Made by a program: the position numbers and the translations under genes
Assembly: GCA_025716815.1 (NCBI GenBank)
Contig: JAIXMN010000044.1
Span: 54,978 to 118,977, forward strand
From: Dichotomocladium elegans
Lineage: Eukaryota > Mucoromycota > Mucoromycetes > Mucorales > Lichtheimiaceae
Direction of reading: 5' to 3'
Length of the DNA stretch: 64,000 nucleotides
The notes under the pieces: model-generated
Database searches by the model: none
Seen by the model: only the letters and a program-made list of their open reading frames with translations
Told to the model about the DNA's origin: nothing
Shown: positions 22,145 through 35,229 of the stretch, one piece after another
Numbering within the stretch: position 1 is the first letter of the stretch
Layout of the letters: the number at the start of each line of letters is the position of its first letter

Positions 22145-23890
22145 GATAAATCAAGGGAAGCAAAAATAAAGGTATCCGATAAAAAGTCGATGTTATCCAC
22201 GGAAGAGAGGTGTGAGGATAGAGGAACTCTGCTCTAGAGAGAGGGGCGTAGATGGGGCAGTATTTATTGTCATTTGGACCTGTCGACTAAGGTTTTTGGG
22301 CATCGAGGTCATGAGATGCTGAGAAGGAACGGGACATTAATTAAGAGCAGGCACGCTGCGTTCGGAATTCAAGCTGCACCACAGATCACGTTATGAGACA
22401 CACACACACACTGATACATGTACATACAAATACAGCATGATGTGATGTGCGGCAGCCCTGATGGGGGACGAGATCTGGGGTTTGATGGTGTTGATATGCC
22501 TATGGAGGAGTGGGTGGAGGCCGGGAGGCATGCCGAAGCCTGGGACAGCCAACCAAAAGAAGCCGACAAGACCTTGCGCATCCTTGTGAGCTGATCTTTC
22601 TACTGCTGCTATATCTCATCTGTTCAAGACGACGGTTAGGCACAAAAGGAAAGGCATTGACTGCTGCCAGCTTGGAGTCCTGTGTTTCCCGTCTGAAAGA
22701 TCACCGGGGCAGAATTATGACAATTCCGAAAGCAGGGTCATGCGTACCACGCGCCCACACAAACATTAATAATAATTTATCTAAACCTGTACTCACGCAC
22801 GTGTGTTTTGAACCTGCTTCTGTAGAGCAAGACGAATACATACGAAAGCATTCACAACACTCCCATCCATTCAGTATATGGGCTTCTTCTTTTTTTTTTT
22901 CATCGGTTAGGTCTGCAGACCTGCACACATATACACACCTCGAGGGATAGGACGATGCCAAAAAAAAATAAATAAAGAGCAGGCACGAACTTTATTTCCC
23001 AACCAAACCTAACTCCCTCCCGCGCATCCCAGCTTGGGATACGACACGATAACAATAAAAGAACACCCATCGATGTATACAAAAGAGACCTGCTGATCAC
23101 AGCTCCTTTCAAGCTCAGGCTCTGTTTTGGATTGCTAAGCTTACCCATTTCCCGGACCTCTTCAATGCATAGCACATTATAGCGAGTCAATCAGGAGAAA
23201 ACAATAACCATGCGCTTCATTCTCCCCTTCCACCGGACCCCAACCCCAACCCTTACCCCCTACCCCTACCCCAACCAAGAACCCACTGGTTCGTATGCAA
23301 ACGCGGCCTTTCAACGTTTAATCTATCTTTAAGGTCTGTGTTCGTTTGCGTGCTAGACCATATGTATGTCCATTTATTAAATGAAGCGATGCGGCGCTCC
23401 AGGAACAAGTCAAACTGCTGGACCACGTTGATCCGCAGTTTTGATATCAATTGTACGCATAATGCATCCTCTTCGTCGTCTATTGCCGCTCTCAATGCTC
23501 CGTTCTTCATCTTGCCTTGATAAGGACATGCGGTATGTGCATCTATTACGCATGTGTTGTGACCGCCTCGTTTTCTAGATCTTATCATGTTGCCCCTTCA
23601 CGCTCCGTGAGTCCGTCCCATCCCCACCCCCACCCACCGCACTATCAATACGAATACGTAGGACCCCGCTTCGTTCCGTTTCATATGCAGATGGTTCTCA
23701 AAGTTAACTATCTGTCTGTGCGACTGCAAATTAGCCAGTAATCGTTATTGAACGTATTATGTATATCAAGTCATGATGGAGGCAGTGGTAATGAGGTTAA
23801 AGCATGGTAGGATACTAGCTTTTTCAAAGGTACTTGTATAGAGAAATGGAAATAGCAGCCAAATAAAAAAAAAAAAGACCTGACACTGCT
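22145..23890. other. Intergenic region with a G-quadruplex-prone block
   Basis: The 5' part (22145-22300) is presumably the promoter of the ankyrin gene. The rest gives no supportable gene. One minus-strand frame at 23519-23253 (KMKNGALRAAIDDEEDALCV onward) looks mildly protein-like but has no partner exon I can defend. At 23237-23275 the + strand has six close runs of three to five C. Confidence 0.35.
23237..23275 (-). repeat. Degenerate C4-A/T array, G-quadruplex candidate on the minus strand
   Basis: The + strand shows CCCCAACCCCAACCC, then TTACCCCCTACCCCTACCCC: six runs of 3-5 C separated by 2-3 bases. The minus strand therefore has enough G runs for an intramolecular quadruplex. The spacing resembles, but does not equal, telomere repeats. 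Confidence 0.55.
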
Positions 23891-25422
23891 TCACGACCAA
23901 ATGTTCCACGCCGTCTTCTTGTCTTTGCTGGATACCTTTAACCACTCTCGCCAGCGGGGAAGGCACGTATCCCAGTTTTTGTCGTGATCGATGCTCTGTT
24001 GCGTTGTGCCCTGGGGGCATTCGCACCTGCAGGCAAGCCCGCTCTCTTTGGATGGACAGTGGCGATACAAATCATGTTGGTATCCGAAATCCTCGAAATA
24101 GTGAATCTCATCTGTATCGAGGAACAATCCCGCACCGAGCGAATGTACTTCAAAAGAAAAAAGTGCAATGCGTGAGTTAGCAAGGGGTCAGACATGAGCC
24201 CTCCACCGTTCCACGTTCATGGCGAACACCCTTCGCCCATTAAAAATTTACCTGGTGCATCACCCCAACGTTCGTAAAAGAAATTCCCGGTCTTATCAAG
24301 ATAGTTGAAGAAGTCGCGGTAGCTGGGACTGCGCCAGAGATCAAGTGAAGCGATTTCAAAGTTGGACCAGAAATGGCAAAGGTTATAATCGCCACTTGTA
24401 TCACGGAAGTACGGAAACAGGCGACCAGGGCGGTCAAGGGCAATGTGCCGCGACTGAGCGTACTTGAGCACAGTCTCCCACAATGTCGGGATCGTCTCGC
24501 GAAGCTCCATGAGCGTCACCACAAAGCCATACTTCTTGTTGTGTTTCTCCATATACAGGAATGGATCGTAGGTGATATCGCAGAAAAACCGCACGCCAGG
24601 CTCGACCCGCCAATACCAATCATAACTTTTTTTTTGGTGGGGGATGTTGGGCAATCCAACCAACCATGTAAGCAAACCTCAAGCTAAACCATCACCATCG
24701 CCCTCCCCCCACCAAAACTTAACACGTCGCATTTCCCATCCTCTCTGTTTACCCACCTGTCCAGCAACGGATGCCTAAAAAAGAATCCTGATTGATATCG
24801 GCACATGTGGTGGTAGCTCTCTAGATCTGCGTAGAGCACCCCTTCCTCTTTCATGCGCTCTCTGCATTGGGCCGCATAGGTCTCGTTGACATGGGACGGG
24901 TAACTCCAGTGCTCATGCGGTACCAGGCCAAATTGCATGTCTGCATAGGGTGATGCCGCTCGCATGGCCGATTTGAACGCTTCGGTAAATGGTTCTTCAT
25001 TCAGAAAAACATAGGGGTATTTGAAGTTTTTGTTGAACTTGTCCTCGAGATTCACAATCGTTTCCGCAATGTCCTGCTGTTCCCTTTTAACCACCCCCCC
25101 CAAACCTTTTTGTCAGCGTCATAGCTTTTCACGCATCTACCATCCCCCCTCCTTCCTCTTTCAGAGATGATCGCGCATGCGCGCGCGCTTACTTGTTACG
25201 GACGAGGATGACAAATGCAGCCTTCGCCTTTTTGGCGGGCGGGTGCATAGTGAGCATGCGTTGCGGCAGACACACTCGCTCGTCATTATTGTTGTAGTAT
25301 GCCGACGGCTGCATGGTTTGGGATACCCGCGGATGACTCGCAATGTTGTAGAGACATAGAAAGATCCCTACAAACGCTATCGCCAACAGTGGCTTCCGTG
25401 ACAGCGGCGAGAACGGACGCAT
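23891..25422 (-). CDS. KTR/KRE2/MNT1-family alpha-1,2-mannosyltransferase (GT15)
   Basis: GT15 enzymes add alpha-1,2-mannose from GDP-mannose to O- and N-glycans in the Golgi. Four exons: 25422-25193, 25084-24757, 24625-24252 and 24148-23891, GT-AG, frame kept. Residues about 1-30 hold a type II signal anchor (KPLLAIAFVGIFLCLYNIA) after MRPFSPLSR, as expected for a Golgi enzyme. Family blocks are FVILVRNK, YPYVFLNEEPFTEAFK, FGLVPHEHWSYP, SGFFFRHPLLD, YDWYWRVEPGVRFFCDI, NLCHFWSNFEIASLDLWRS (containing the conserved catalytic-site Glu), FFYERWGDAP and the C-terminal CHC-type cysteines GLACRCECPQG. The length, about 395 residues, is normal. The protein may act on cell-wall mannoproteins; its linkage position in a glycan cannot be told. 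Confidence 0.92.
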
Positions 25423-25710
25423 GGGACGCGGATGACCTTTTTTGAAATGAATCGTTTTGCAACTTTTGGGACCCAGTAAAACTTGCCCATCTCTCCGCCC
25501 CCCCCACCCCATTTTGGTCTCTCTGAAAGCGCGGCGGAGTTTTCTTGGTGCTGTTTTTGTGCTTTTGTGTGTGTGTGGGGGGGAGGGGTGCCGGGAGAGG
25601 AGAGAAGAGATGGTTCTGAACGCACAGGCAAAAAGAGAATAATAGAACCCTTATTTGGTTATTTTTCTTTTAGGACGTAATACGGTGGATGGAAACAAAA
25701 ACAAAATAAG

Positions 25711-27119
25711 CTAGCAAGAGCGAATGCTTTGCAGCTGGTGTCGAATCTCATCTGCAAAAGCCTTGTGAACAGGATAGGTTGGATGGAGATTATCTGCAAG
25801 ATAGCCCATGTTAAAGCACGCTCCTTTTCAATGGGTTGGTATCCAGGAAAAAAAAAATACGTACCATTCCAAAAGTATTGCTCAATAGGCATATCTTTGT
25901 TTTGCTTGTAAAATCCGGTTATGTTCTGGATGCCGTAGGTCTCGTGCCGGTCGAGTAAAGTGGAGAAAATCTCATGGGCGTTGATCTCAATGACCGTTGC
26001 TTGGCGATGGGTCTCTTGGAACTGGTGAATGTAAGACCGGAAATGCGAATTGAAGAGACCAATGCGCGCTCCTAGACGAGCGCGAATGGATGCGTACTTG
26101 GGCGTCCGATCTACTGGGGGCACATTGATGAGCACAAAGCGGCGCATGTTTTGTGCATAGAGGATATCCTATTAAAGAAAGCCAGTGGTGTTACAAGGGA
26201 GTGATCTTTGCAATAAAACATCCATCATCAAACGTACGAGCTGTTCAAAATAGGTGGTCAGGACATTCAAAATGAGACCCTCAATCTCGTTCTGCAGACC
26301 AAGTTAGATGCTGGCTTACATTCCCATCGCCTTTACGTAGACATATTTCTTACATCGCGCACTTGAGTGCTTCTACTGACGTCGTTAATCCTGCAAATGG
26401 GGGAGGGAGGATATCAATGTTGGAGGAAAACCGTAAAAGATATGAATCCCAACTTACCCAAACCATGCCATCACAAGCGCATTATCCCATTGAACATTGC
26501 GCATCAGATGTGTTTTCCATAATTGCGTTTGGCTTCGGAAGTCGGTAATGATGGGTCGCCAAGGCTCTACAAGGTCGTCGTTGATGGTGGCACCATTATA
26601 CGCCAGATTGAACAGATGCTTCGGTTTGCAATCCTGAGGTAGCCCCTCGAAGCATCCCACCAGGTACTCGTTCCAGTTGGCTCCTCCTGCTGACGTCTGC
26701 CAGGAAGATAGATGAGAGGCTCGTTCTATATCCTTGTGATGATTTGAACAGCAACTAACCATGTTTAAGATAATCGAGTCGTTGCTTACAGCATCCTTCG
26801 TCTCGAACAAATTCCAGGTGGAGCTCGAACCGGCTTCTCCACCTATAGCAGAATAAGAGTCCCCAAAGACGAACCTAAGATACATGCCCAGCTTTGTGTG
26901 AGGTGTGATTTCCTTCGGGGTAGGAAAAAAAAAAGGGTGCGGGTACGCACGCGTGCCGCGAGAAAGAAGAACGTTTGCTTACACTGTATCAATGGACTCC
27001 CAGCAACGCGGCGTGGATACCAGGCGATGTTCGGATTGATCTGATACCGGTCGCGCATAGCAATGGACGATTGTCAGTAGCAATAAGATTGCTGTCAATG
27101 GATGCAAACGAGCTGTCAT
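25711..27119 (-). CDS. Secreted SGNH/GDSL-type esterase (CE16-like)
   Basis: The protein begins with a signal peptide, MTARLHPLTAILLLLTIVHC, at 27119. A GTAAGC...TTAG intron leads into the block I motif VFVFGDSYSAIG, with the catalytic Ser in GDSYS. GGANWNEYLVGCFEG and HLFNLAYNGATINDD (block II/III-like) follow, then QLWKTHLMRNVQWDNALVMA. Short exons give FGINDVSRSTQVRD and NEIEGLILNVLT. The next exon reads MRRFVLINVPPVDRTP. The last exon, joined in frame by an intron ending at 25805, carries the catalytic Asp-His block DNLHPTYPVHKAFADEI and the stop at 25711-25713. Fungal members of this layout deacetylate plant polysaccharides or hydrolyse small esters; the substrate is not known. The gene is tandem with the mannosyltransferase gene. 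An in-frame-free 81-codon hydrophobic ORF at 27361-27116 overlaps its 5' leader. Confidence 0.87.
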
Positions 27120-30100
27120 GGGTTTTTTTTTGGATGGACGATAAAACAACAAGCAGAAAGAGAGAGGGGAGTGAAAAGAAAAAGGAGTAAAGAAGAAAAT
27201 GGGGGGACGGCATATAAAAGCACATGCAATTCCTCTTTACGCAACCCGTCTATCTTATCATCCTGCATAGCATGGCTCGTGAGGACAAGAAGCAAAAACC
27301 CGACGCTGAGCAAGGAATTGAACAATCGGCGTTCTTGATACACCACTGTTGCGTTGCCCATTGTCGTGTCCCAATACCAAAGTAAAATAAGGTTTGCCGA
27401 CGGGAACTGTCAATTGGTATTTTTAGGAGCGTGAGCTGCTCCGATAACGGATGCGATTACTACAGAGGAACACGCGTATTATCTTTTTTTTCCCTGATTA
27501 AATTCACTACCTTGAAGAATCACAACCCGATTCTTCTGTTATTGCGCACCCACTTTACAGTAGCGTTGTGAATGATCCTCCCCCTGGCCACAAACAAGGG
27601 CAATTCTATGACAACGATCTTCGACGCAGTTGCATTCCGCTCCGACCATGGGTACTGTTTAACAGTCTTGCCAATACGCACAGGCGCCATATCGGCTCTA
27701 TGATGTCAATCGACCGCCCGCAGGGAGAAGAAGATCGGTTGCATTCAGCAGCAACACACCATGCATCATCGAATATACAGCATACCAATTCTCTCCAGCG
27801 GTCTGAAAGAAGCTGAGAATTAACATGTTCTCTGCGGAGACGCAGCCAAGAGACCAGCACTTTTGTTCTTTACATGTATGTGCTTCAAGGATTGTTAGTA
27901 ATCCGTCTTTAGATCTCTCATTGTCCGTTGCTTATCGGGGCGCGCCAGTGAGAATAAGATGTTATGGTACAGACCGTCATAGTTTATAACCCCCTCCCCC
28001 CAATTCGGCGGTGCGGATAGAGACAAACTTTCGATATAGGCCTCTTTCGGAGTCAGCAATGTTGTTGGGCTGAGTTGCCACTACACCCCAACAGCATTGG
28101 TGGTACCTGTATATTTTCGAAAATAACACTGATGAGGAAAGCATAAAAATAGTCCTTTCGCAGCGTATCCGGTTTGATTTTGCAATGGTACTCTAGTATT
28201 CTAGATAAAGCCCGAATGCATGGACCGCCCTTGCCAACAGTCACTTTACCATGACAAATAGCGACTTTTTTGTGGTTTTACTGGATTTGTCAAATAAAGA
28301 AAGGTCTGTAGATACGGAATGACGCGAAAAGTTTCGCAGCGACGTTCCTATATTGCCAAATGAACCATTTGACATATCCAGCAGTTGTTACGATTGGATC
28401 TAGCCCAAAAAGAAGGGAGTGGTTAGAGGTGTCCAGTCCTCCAAGTGCATCGTTCCATGACAGGGGCCCTGAAACTTATCTGTCCATGGTAGATATCGCG
28501 ATTATATGCGATTGAAGAACCTTTTCGTCATGGTCAACTTATATATACCGTGTTTCAAACCATCCTCATCATGGTAGGCCGAGAAAAAATAGACATGTCC
28601 ACTTTGTAGTCCACTGTTTTGCAGCCAATGCATCCTAAATAATTTTACCTTGTTTTCGGGAAGCACAACTCATTCATGTGGCCAGGACCGGATCTTTAAG
28701 CTCCCTGGAACACAAAATGCTGCAAGGAGTCTGTATGACCCGGCTTACCATGCACCATCGAATCTGTTTGATTTCTCGCTACCGGGGAGGAAGGGCGGCT
28801 TTTGAGAAGCGTTCCATTGTTGAGCTGCCTTGTAGGATGCCTCCATCATTTGAAGGATGGTGTTCGCTTTGTGTGCTTCCCTTATTGATGCGTCGATGTT
28901 TCTTTTCTTTTCCACGTTACAAAACGAACTCATCCAACTTGGAAAAGACAGAGGACGATAAGCTTCTGGATACTACCGCTGACAAACCCTTATCTTTCTT
29001 TCGTTATATATGAGATAGCAGCGATATAAAGATGCAGTTGGCGTCCATCGTTGATGGTATCATGTCGCTCGTAGTCAGCCTTGCAATCGCTGGTGTTTAC
29101 TGGGAGGAGCTCATCTTCATAAATTGTCCTGCCTCCTTAATCATCCGAAGCTTCACTGCTTCCTGCTCGGCAGCTGGAGGAGATAGACCCTTATTTTGGC
29201 TGATGTTAAAGGTGCCTCTTTTACCGGTCTTCGTGGGTGCTACAACTACAGTGGCTCTGGGGTACGTAAGATCGCCGTGGTTTAACTTCACATGCTGTGT
29301 CCCACTTGATAGGAGGTATGATATAGAAGCAAGGAAGCCTTGTATCCTTGTATCTCGTAATCTGGAAGACTGACAAGCATGGAAAGATCATCTCCTTGCC
29401 ATCGTCAGCATCCTCTAGATAATTGTCTTCCACCGTAAACTTTACCAGCTCTATTCCTGTTTTCCTTATTTAGCTACGCTTTGGATTTTTCTCGGACAGC
29501 ACATCTTATGGGCCGAAGCTAGAATAGTTATATACACCACTCTACAACAACAGAAATGACTACTCCTACCAGGCCCAAACCGCAATCCACTGCTAATTAG
29601 CATCATATAATGCATAACAGATCGAAGCACTGCGTCTGACATTATACAACCCTTCTTATCGTTAGACTGCGCTCGAGCAATACAATTCCGTCGGGAGGTG
29701 CCCAAGCTCCTGTCCGAAATCAGGGGGTCCCTATGCTCAGCTTTAGGCCCATACTCACTCTCCCTATTGAGAACCCCGACTTCAAACAATATGTCGTCAT
29801 CACCTTGTCACTCCAATTTCTCTCAGAAACACGACATTCACAGCCATAATTTTCGACGTGCTATCATCCCTAGCCGAGGCTCATAACGATGCGTTAGGAG
29901 CCAGAATATAAGCAGAACACTTTTTCTGGATCCATCATCAACAGACCCTGGACATTGGCAAACACTCCGTAATGAAGACCAACAAACAATGCGGCATTAG
30001 AAAGCAAGATGTGAGTTTAGTAGATTATCCAAAAAGAAATATCCCACGCGTATCCCCGCGCCAATGTGGAACGTCATGTATACCTGAAAACGGTTCTAGA

Positions 30101-31960
30101 CAGCCATATATACCTTATCTTTCGCACCGCATCTCCAAGTCCATTGACGGGCGCGAAAGATAGTCATGGACTTAATACTGATCCAGGGACACACAACGTA
30201 CGGCAAAGCGCCGTATGCGAAGCGAACTCCCTTTTTTCTAGATTGTCTTCAGCTGGGCAGAGAACAATCAATGGCACTCAGTAACGTGTAGAACATATGT
30301 GGACATTATATTCTATGCATCACAGAAACGAATCGTGGCCACCTCACGTTGCGCGCCTGTTTGCCAATATATGGTTGACAAGAGATTTTTTTGCTACGTT
30401 CAATGGCTTTTTCTTTACTGTCTTCTGGATCGTGTGAAGCTCTCGACAGTGTTTCTGGTTCTGAAGACGCACAAAGTTCAACGGATGAGTTTTCACATTC
30501 AGCTTTTATTATGCAAAGTTTTCAGGAATGCTACGTATCTCGATGAATCACACGCATCGATTAGGTGGAAAAATACAAACCTTGGATATATCTCTTGTTG
30601 CGTATCCTTATATACCAAGTTCAGACAATACCAATTGCTGATCATGCTGGCTCTCGACGTATCGCTCAGGGATAGCCGATGACCGCTCGCAAACGCTATA
30701 CGCGGCGGCAGGAAACAGTGTATATTTACCCCATACTTCACCATGTTAGGACCTGGACTCTGCCGCCATCTCCATCGACCAGTGCATGTAATTCTGAACA
30801 TCCGACAGCCGAGGCTGGACCATGGAAATTGTTTGGTCTCAGAGGCGAAGAACAACGAAGAAGCTTGTCAATCAAATCCAAGAAACCAGTGCCTTCCCCA
30901 AACAGTCTCACCGCCCACAAATACGGTCGCAGGGGTAGGACATTACAGATGGTCCACAGATACCTTGGGTCTGTCTTCGATGACATTCGACGATACCTGC
31001 ATCCTACCAGCTTCCTATCGTTATCCCCAAAAACCGAGGATTGCAGGCAACGTGTGAAACAGGTCGCATCGATGTATCGAAGATATCCACTCATCTCCGT
31101 ATGTACTCTACTCTACCGCCGGCCGGCTTTCACATCAAGTGACCATGACCAAAAACATGATGGATTAGTGTTAGGTGGATGGATATCTTTAGAGATATTC
31201 CCAACTTACCAATACGTCTATTATCCTTCCAACCCATGATGACCTTTCCTATTCTCACATTTAATCCATCTTGTCCTTTCTAGTTTCATGGAGGCTGAAC
31301 TGATGTTCAACTATAATTCCCTTGTTTGCAACGCCGGATTGACCTTATCTTGGCTTGTAGTTGTGGGGAGTCACTGGAGAGGTCATTGGCGTATGACGCT
31401 GCAACTGCCTCCACCATTGTGGCTTTAGCACTTGTTTTTAATCCTGAAAATTGGACCACGCCATGTCCTGCTGCTGCGTTTTACTTTAAGTTTTATAAGG
31501 GAGGGAATTATGGCAATATAAAGTAAAATAAAATGTCGCCTAATAACATAAAAATTGTCGCATGCATAAAGAAGGCTGGAGACATCCCCTTTAGTCAACA
31601 GAAAACATCAGCTCCCTTGTTGCTCTTCAACTTAGCCCCAAAGGTAGTTAGGTGTGCTATTGCGGTAACAATGGTGGAAGAGGGAGGAAAGGAAGGATCC
31701 AGAGTTGTTGAGCATCAACATTTGACGCGGCGGGCGGAAGGGTTGGAAGAAGGAATGAAAAGGGACGACGACGGACCATCGACAACACCAGCGGCAGAAG
31801 CATCGGCGGAAAGCAACGGAGGAAGCCGACTAAGACAAAAGCACCTCGATGGAGCCATGGTGGCAGACCTGCGCGGGTGCAGCTAAACTACGGTCCAACC
31901 CAAAGCCCATACCCTCTCCTCTCGAGGAACTTGAGTTAAGCTGGTATTGTTATCTACAGA
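27120..31960. other. Gene-poor, AT-richer region of decayed coding relics
   Basis: I see no intact gene. Short minus-strand frames look like relics of proteins: 28933-28745 (KKRNIDASIREAHKANTILQ), 29291-29097 (PTKTGKRGTFNISQNK) and 29433-29221 (FPCLSVFQITRYKDTRLPCF), broken by stops and frame changes and running in the same direction. Other open frames (29789-29466, 31094-30738) have no recognisable family. The content looks like old mobile DNA, but I cannot name the elements. Confidence 0.4.
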
Positions 31961-31969
31961 GGATCCGAA

Positions 31970-33250
31970 ATGTTAAAAGATTGCAAAATGGAACAAGGGT
32001 AACCTAGTGCCTTCTACTTTGCTCTTGACAGCTGACCCAACACTGCTCAATCGGATTGTGTTCAGGCGAGTATGGTGGAAGATAAGCACATCGATATCCT
32101 CAGCCTTATCGATAGGTGCACCATCCCTTATCAGATCATGGTCCTTCATATGCTCATACTTCTCCATCTCCTCCATTGTCGCCTCACGAAAGCTGAGATA
32201 TTGTCCAGCTACAGTTGCTATGCTCGCAACTTCAAATTGACTCGCCCTTTTTCTTTTCTTGGTTCGTGGCTGCGGGAGTCTCGAGCTACATTCAATGATG
32301 CCTGATGCTGAGATTGCTCCCAAGAGTGTGGTTGTCTTTGCTCTTGCCTTTGGCATTGTGACACTGCAGAAGTTCCTTTCTTGAAGCATACCATGCTGCG
32401 TTTCATATTCCTATGGAATTCAGAGTCATAAAAAAACCGCGTTTTATTCTAAAGATGTCGGTGCTGTCCCATTTGCGCATCCAGTCAAGACGCTCTTGGA
32501 TCTTGGGCAGCACCCTTCCTGTCTACAGGCTGAAACCGAGTCATTTCCAATGACAAGATGCATTCGTTTTTCATAAATTGATGGAGCGTTGTTTCCGAGA
32601 CTTTAAAACCCTCAAATCTCCGGAGCAAGTTGCTCCATAAGCTGCTCTAGGACAATGGATGGAATCTCTTCAACACATTCTAAAATAACGCCCTTATGCT
32701 CTTCATTGAGAGTACGCGAATGACCCCTCGCTTTATGTATCTTAAAGATGCTGTCAGGTTTTTCTCATACTGTAATGCCCATCGCTGGGCTGAACGAACA
32801 TGGATTCCTAGCAGCTGATGCACTTTAAGTCCTTCTCAGACATAATTTGAAAAATCAGACCTTGCCTTGGTCAGTGCACGCTGGGTAACTGAGCTTGATC
32901 CCTTGCTTATCTCATCCAAATGTCTGCATCCTTTCGTTCGGGAATGTGCGTGGCAACAACTCAGAGTTTTCTTTGCAAGGTACGCTATGCAGGTTTTCGG
33001 TGTGAGAGCAAATGGATTGCAGAGAGTACATTTCCTCATCAACGACATGGCCTTGACCATCGTAGTAAAAAAATAGATTGCTCATTTCAGAATGTAGGAG
33101 TGTATAAAAGAGATGGAAGCGAAATCTTTCCGTGAATGCATGTGACATTTGATTTGTCATCATGCGTATTCTGGGCAAAAATGCGATTTTCTTTTTGTGA
33201 TCCTGCGACTTCAAAACCGCCAAGGTACAACTTTTTGATTTTGGGAAAAT
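31970..33250 (-). pseudogene. Tc1/mariner-like DDE transposase, decayed
   Basis: Read on the minus strand in shifting frames, the order is: NLFFYYDGQGHVVDEEMYSL, AHSRTKGCRHLDEISKG, LLGIHVRSAQRWALQYE (helix-turn-helix-like), FEGFKVSETTLHQFMKNEC, MKRSMVCFKKGTSAVSQ, KTTTLLGAISASGI, ATMEEMEKYEHMKDH, then PEHNPIEQCW in a shifted frame and VKSKVEGTRL. Known Tc1-type proteins carry DESAFH, a D-x-x-P/I-H block and NPIEQFW in this order. Here the second catalytic Asp region reads IRDGAPIDKAEDI, and stops and frameshifts interrupt the rest. No inverted ends or TA duplication could be assigned. Confidence 0.72.
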
Positions 33251-33299
33251 GGATAGAAGTCAGATTCATTAAAGAATTCTGTATGTCCGACATCTCCTA

Positions 33300-33800
33300 T
33301 TGACGCACAGGCTGAAATCGATGCACACAGCCCACCCTTTTTTCTTTAGATTTGCAACAGCGCTTGTGCTGTTCATTGGGAATACATGAACGACCCTCTG
33401 GTACTCTAGTGTAATGACTATCGCTGCACTAATAAACAACCGCATGCTTCTCTAGCTGTTTTACAACCGCTGAACAATTTTCTCGTAACACCTAACGTAT
33501 ATATGCCCGAAAACTTTCAACCTTGCCTTCGATCAGCGTATGCTGTGTGGTTGTGTCTGAGTACCAACTGAGTCCATCAGATAGTCTGAATGCTCTCCTT
33601 GGTGATATGCGTAGCAATAATTTCTCAGGGGCAACTCGACACATCCATAGATATTCTCGATTGAAACAAACAGAATTGAAGATAACATACTTCCTTCTGA
33701 ATAAAGTGTTCATAGTCCCAGGTGAATCTACGGTCGTTCCATCTTTGTAGAAAAAATAATTGTTCATTGAAGAATATTGGACACCTAGGGAAAAAATACC
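33300..33800 (-). pseudogene. Second decayed copy of the Tc1-like N-terminal region
   Basis: The minus-strand frame NNYFFYKDGTTVDSPGTMN... and its DNA align with 33110-32830 across start and end. For example, ccatctttgtagaaaaaata here matches accatcgtagtaaaaaaata there, and the central region shares scattered words. Divergence is high. It lies in the same orientation directly upstream of the copy at 31,970-33,250. Only the N-terminal part is recognisable. Confidence 0.45.
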
Positions 33801-35229
33801 TTCATCTCTGGAAAAGGGCAATATGGGCGAGCGCTATAACGTTTTATCCATTGCTGCTAAAAATAAGACATTGAATGTATAATGTCTCTGCGCATGATCA
33901 AAGGATGAGGACAAGAAATTTTTATATGGTGTAACATTTTGGAAAAAAAGCGATAGCAAGTTATACGATCTCTCAAGTCGCCATTCGCATGCTACGCAAT
34001 TCAAAGGATATATTTCCTATTAATTTATTCATATGGGTGGTGCCGGTAAATTTAGTGCCGCGGAAGTCCGTGCAGTATAAAAAGTGAGTCTATTTGGAAG
34101 AAGATGGCGCACAACGAGTTGGACAAAATTCATCTCTATAAGCTACGTCAGCTTCTTGGGACTGTCAAGTCCTCATCTGACAAGATGTAGCTAGAGTTTC
34201 CGCACGATGTGATATGCGTTTATACATTTACTAAATACATTTAATTAGAGAAATGATCGATTACAGGATAGGAGAATAAAGCTGCTTGTTAATATGTCGC
34301 CTAGTTCAAGAAAAAGGGAAAAAGGAAGAGAGATTCATCAAACTGCGTAATTTTGATCGGTATTGGAATTGGCGCTGGGGGATCACTGAGTACTGAGACT
34401 CACGTGAAGAAACCAATTGTGGCAATTATTCATTAAGGAAATGTCAAACTCGCTGCTTCGTCTGGTATCACGAGGAGAAACCATAGCATCCATCGCCTTG
34501 AGAACTTATTTAGTTAATTTAGACTCAATAAACATGCAGTTTGCGCAAAATTGCCTTATTTTTTTGGGGGGGTGGGCAAAAAATAGATATCAATATGAAC
34601 GCTGTTCTCAGTTTGAGAAAGGAGGTATAAAGTCTCCAGGAATAATGAATATCCTTAGAAGAAAAATGTCAATGCCAATCTAGTCCACCTGGTAGTCTGA
34701 CATGCGTAGCTGCCATACCGCAACGGGGAAGCATCGCTTAAAGAAAGGGTTCAGTTAGCGTATCCGTGACGCACGGTGAGAAGGTGCAGTGGCGAATAAC
34801 TAATAATCTATGCAGTAACTGAGGGTGATCATGAGCCAATATGCAACTTTTTTCTGATCCTACAAAATATATACAGTGAAATGGCAAGCTGCTTCTAGCT
34901 ATGCCATATTATCACAATGAAGACATTCTGGCTTCCCGGCGACTCTCTATCGGTTTGAGGGCTATTACCAGTCTCCTGCAGGCAGGAGTTCAAGTGAATT
35001 TGGCTGTGTGACAGATGGAAGGAAAGAGTTAATCGTCCGCAAAGGGGTTTCCATATGTTGGTTCGCCCCTTTTTTCCCTCTCTTTCGTGTACAGCCCACA
35101 CCTACACCCACACCCGTAACCCCCTTTTTTTTTATTTTACTATATTATCGCAACCTATCTTCCCATATTCTCTGCAGCCTACAACATCGCTTCGCTTACT
35201 TGTCTAAGTTTTACGCTTCACGCAAACTG
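33801..35229. other. Intergenic; one possible further Tc1-like relic, then promoter of the RRM-PUF gene
   Basis: At 34613-34680 a + strand frame reads KSPGIMNILRRKMSMPI, similar to SPGTMNTLFRRK in the relic at 33300-33800, so a fourth fragment is possible. The final 200 bp are pyrimidine-rich (CCCTTTTTTTTTATTTTAC near 35125) and probably hold the leader of the gene starting at 35230. Confidence 0.35.

Noticed and set aside
23253..23588. 111-codon minus-strand ORF with a partly protein-like middle
   Set aside because: No family match, no splice partner, and its end is in the C/G-run block.
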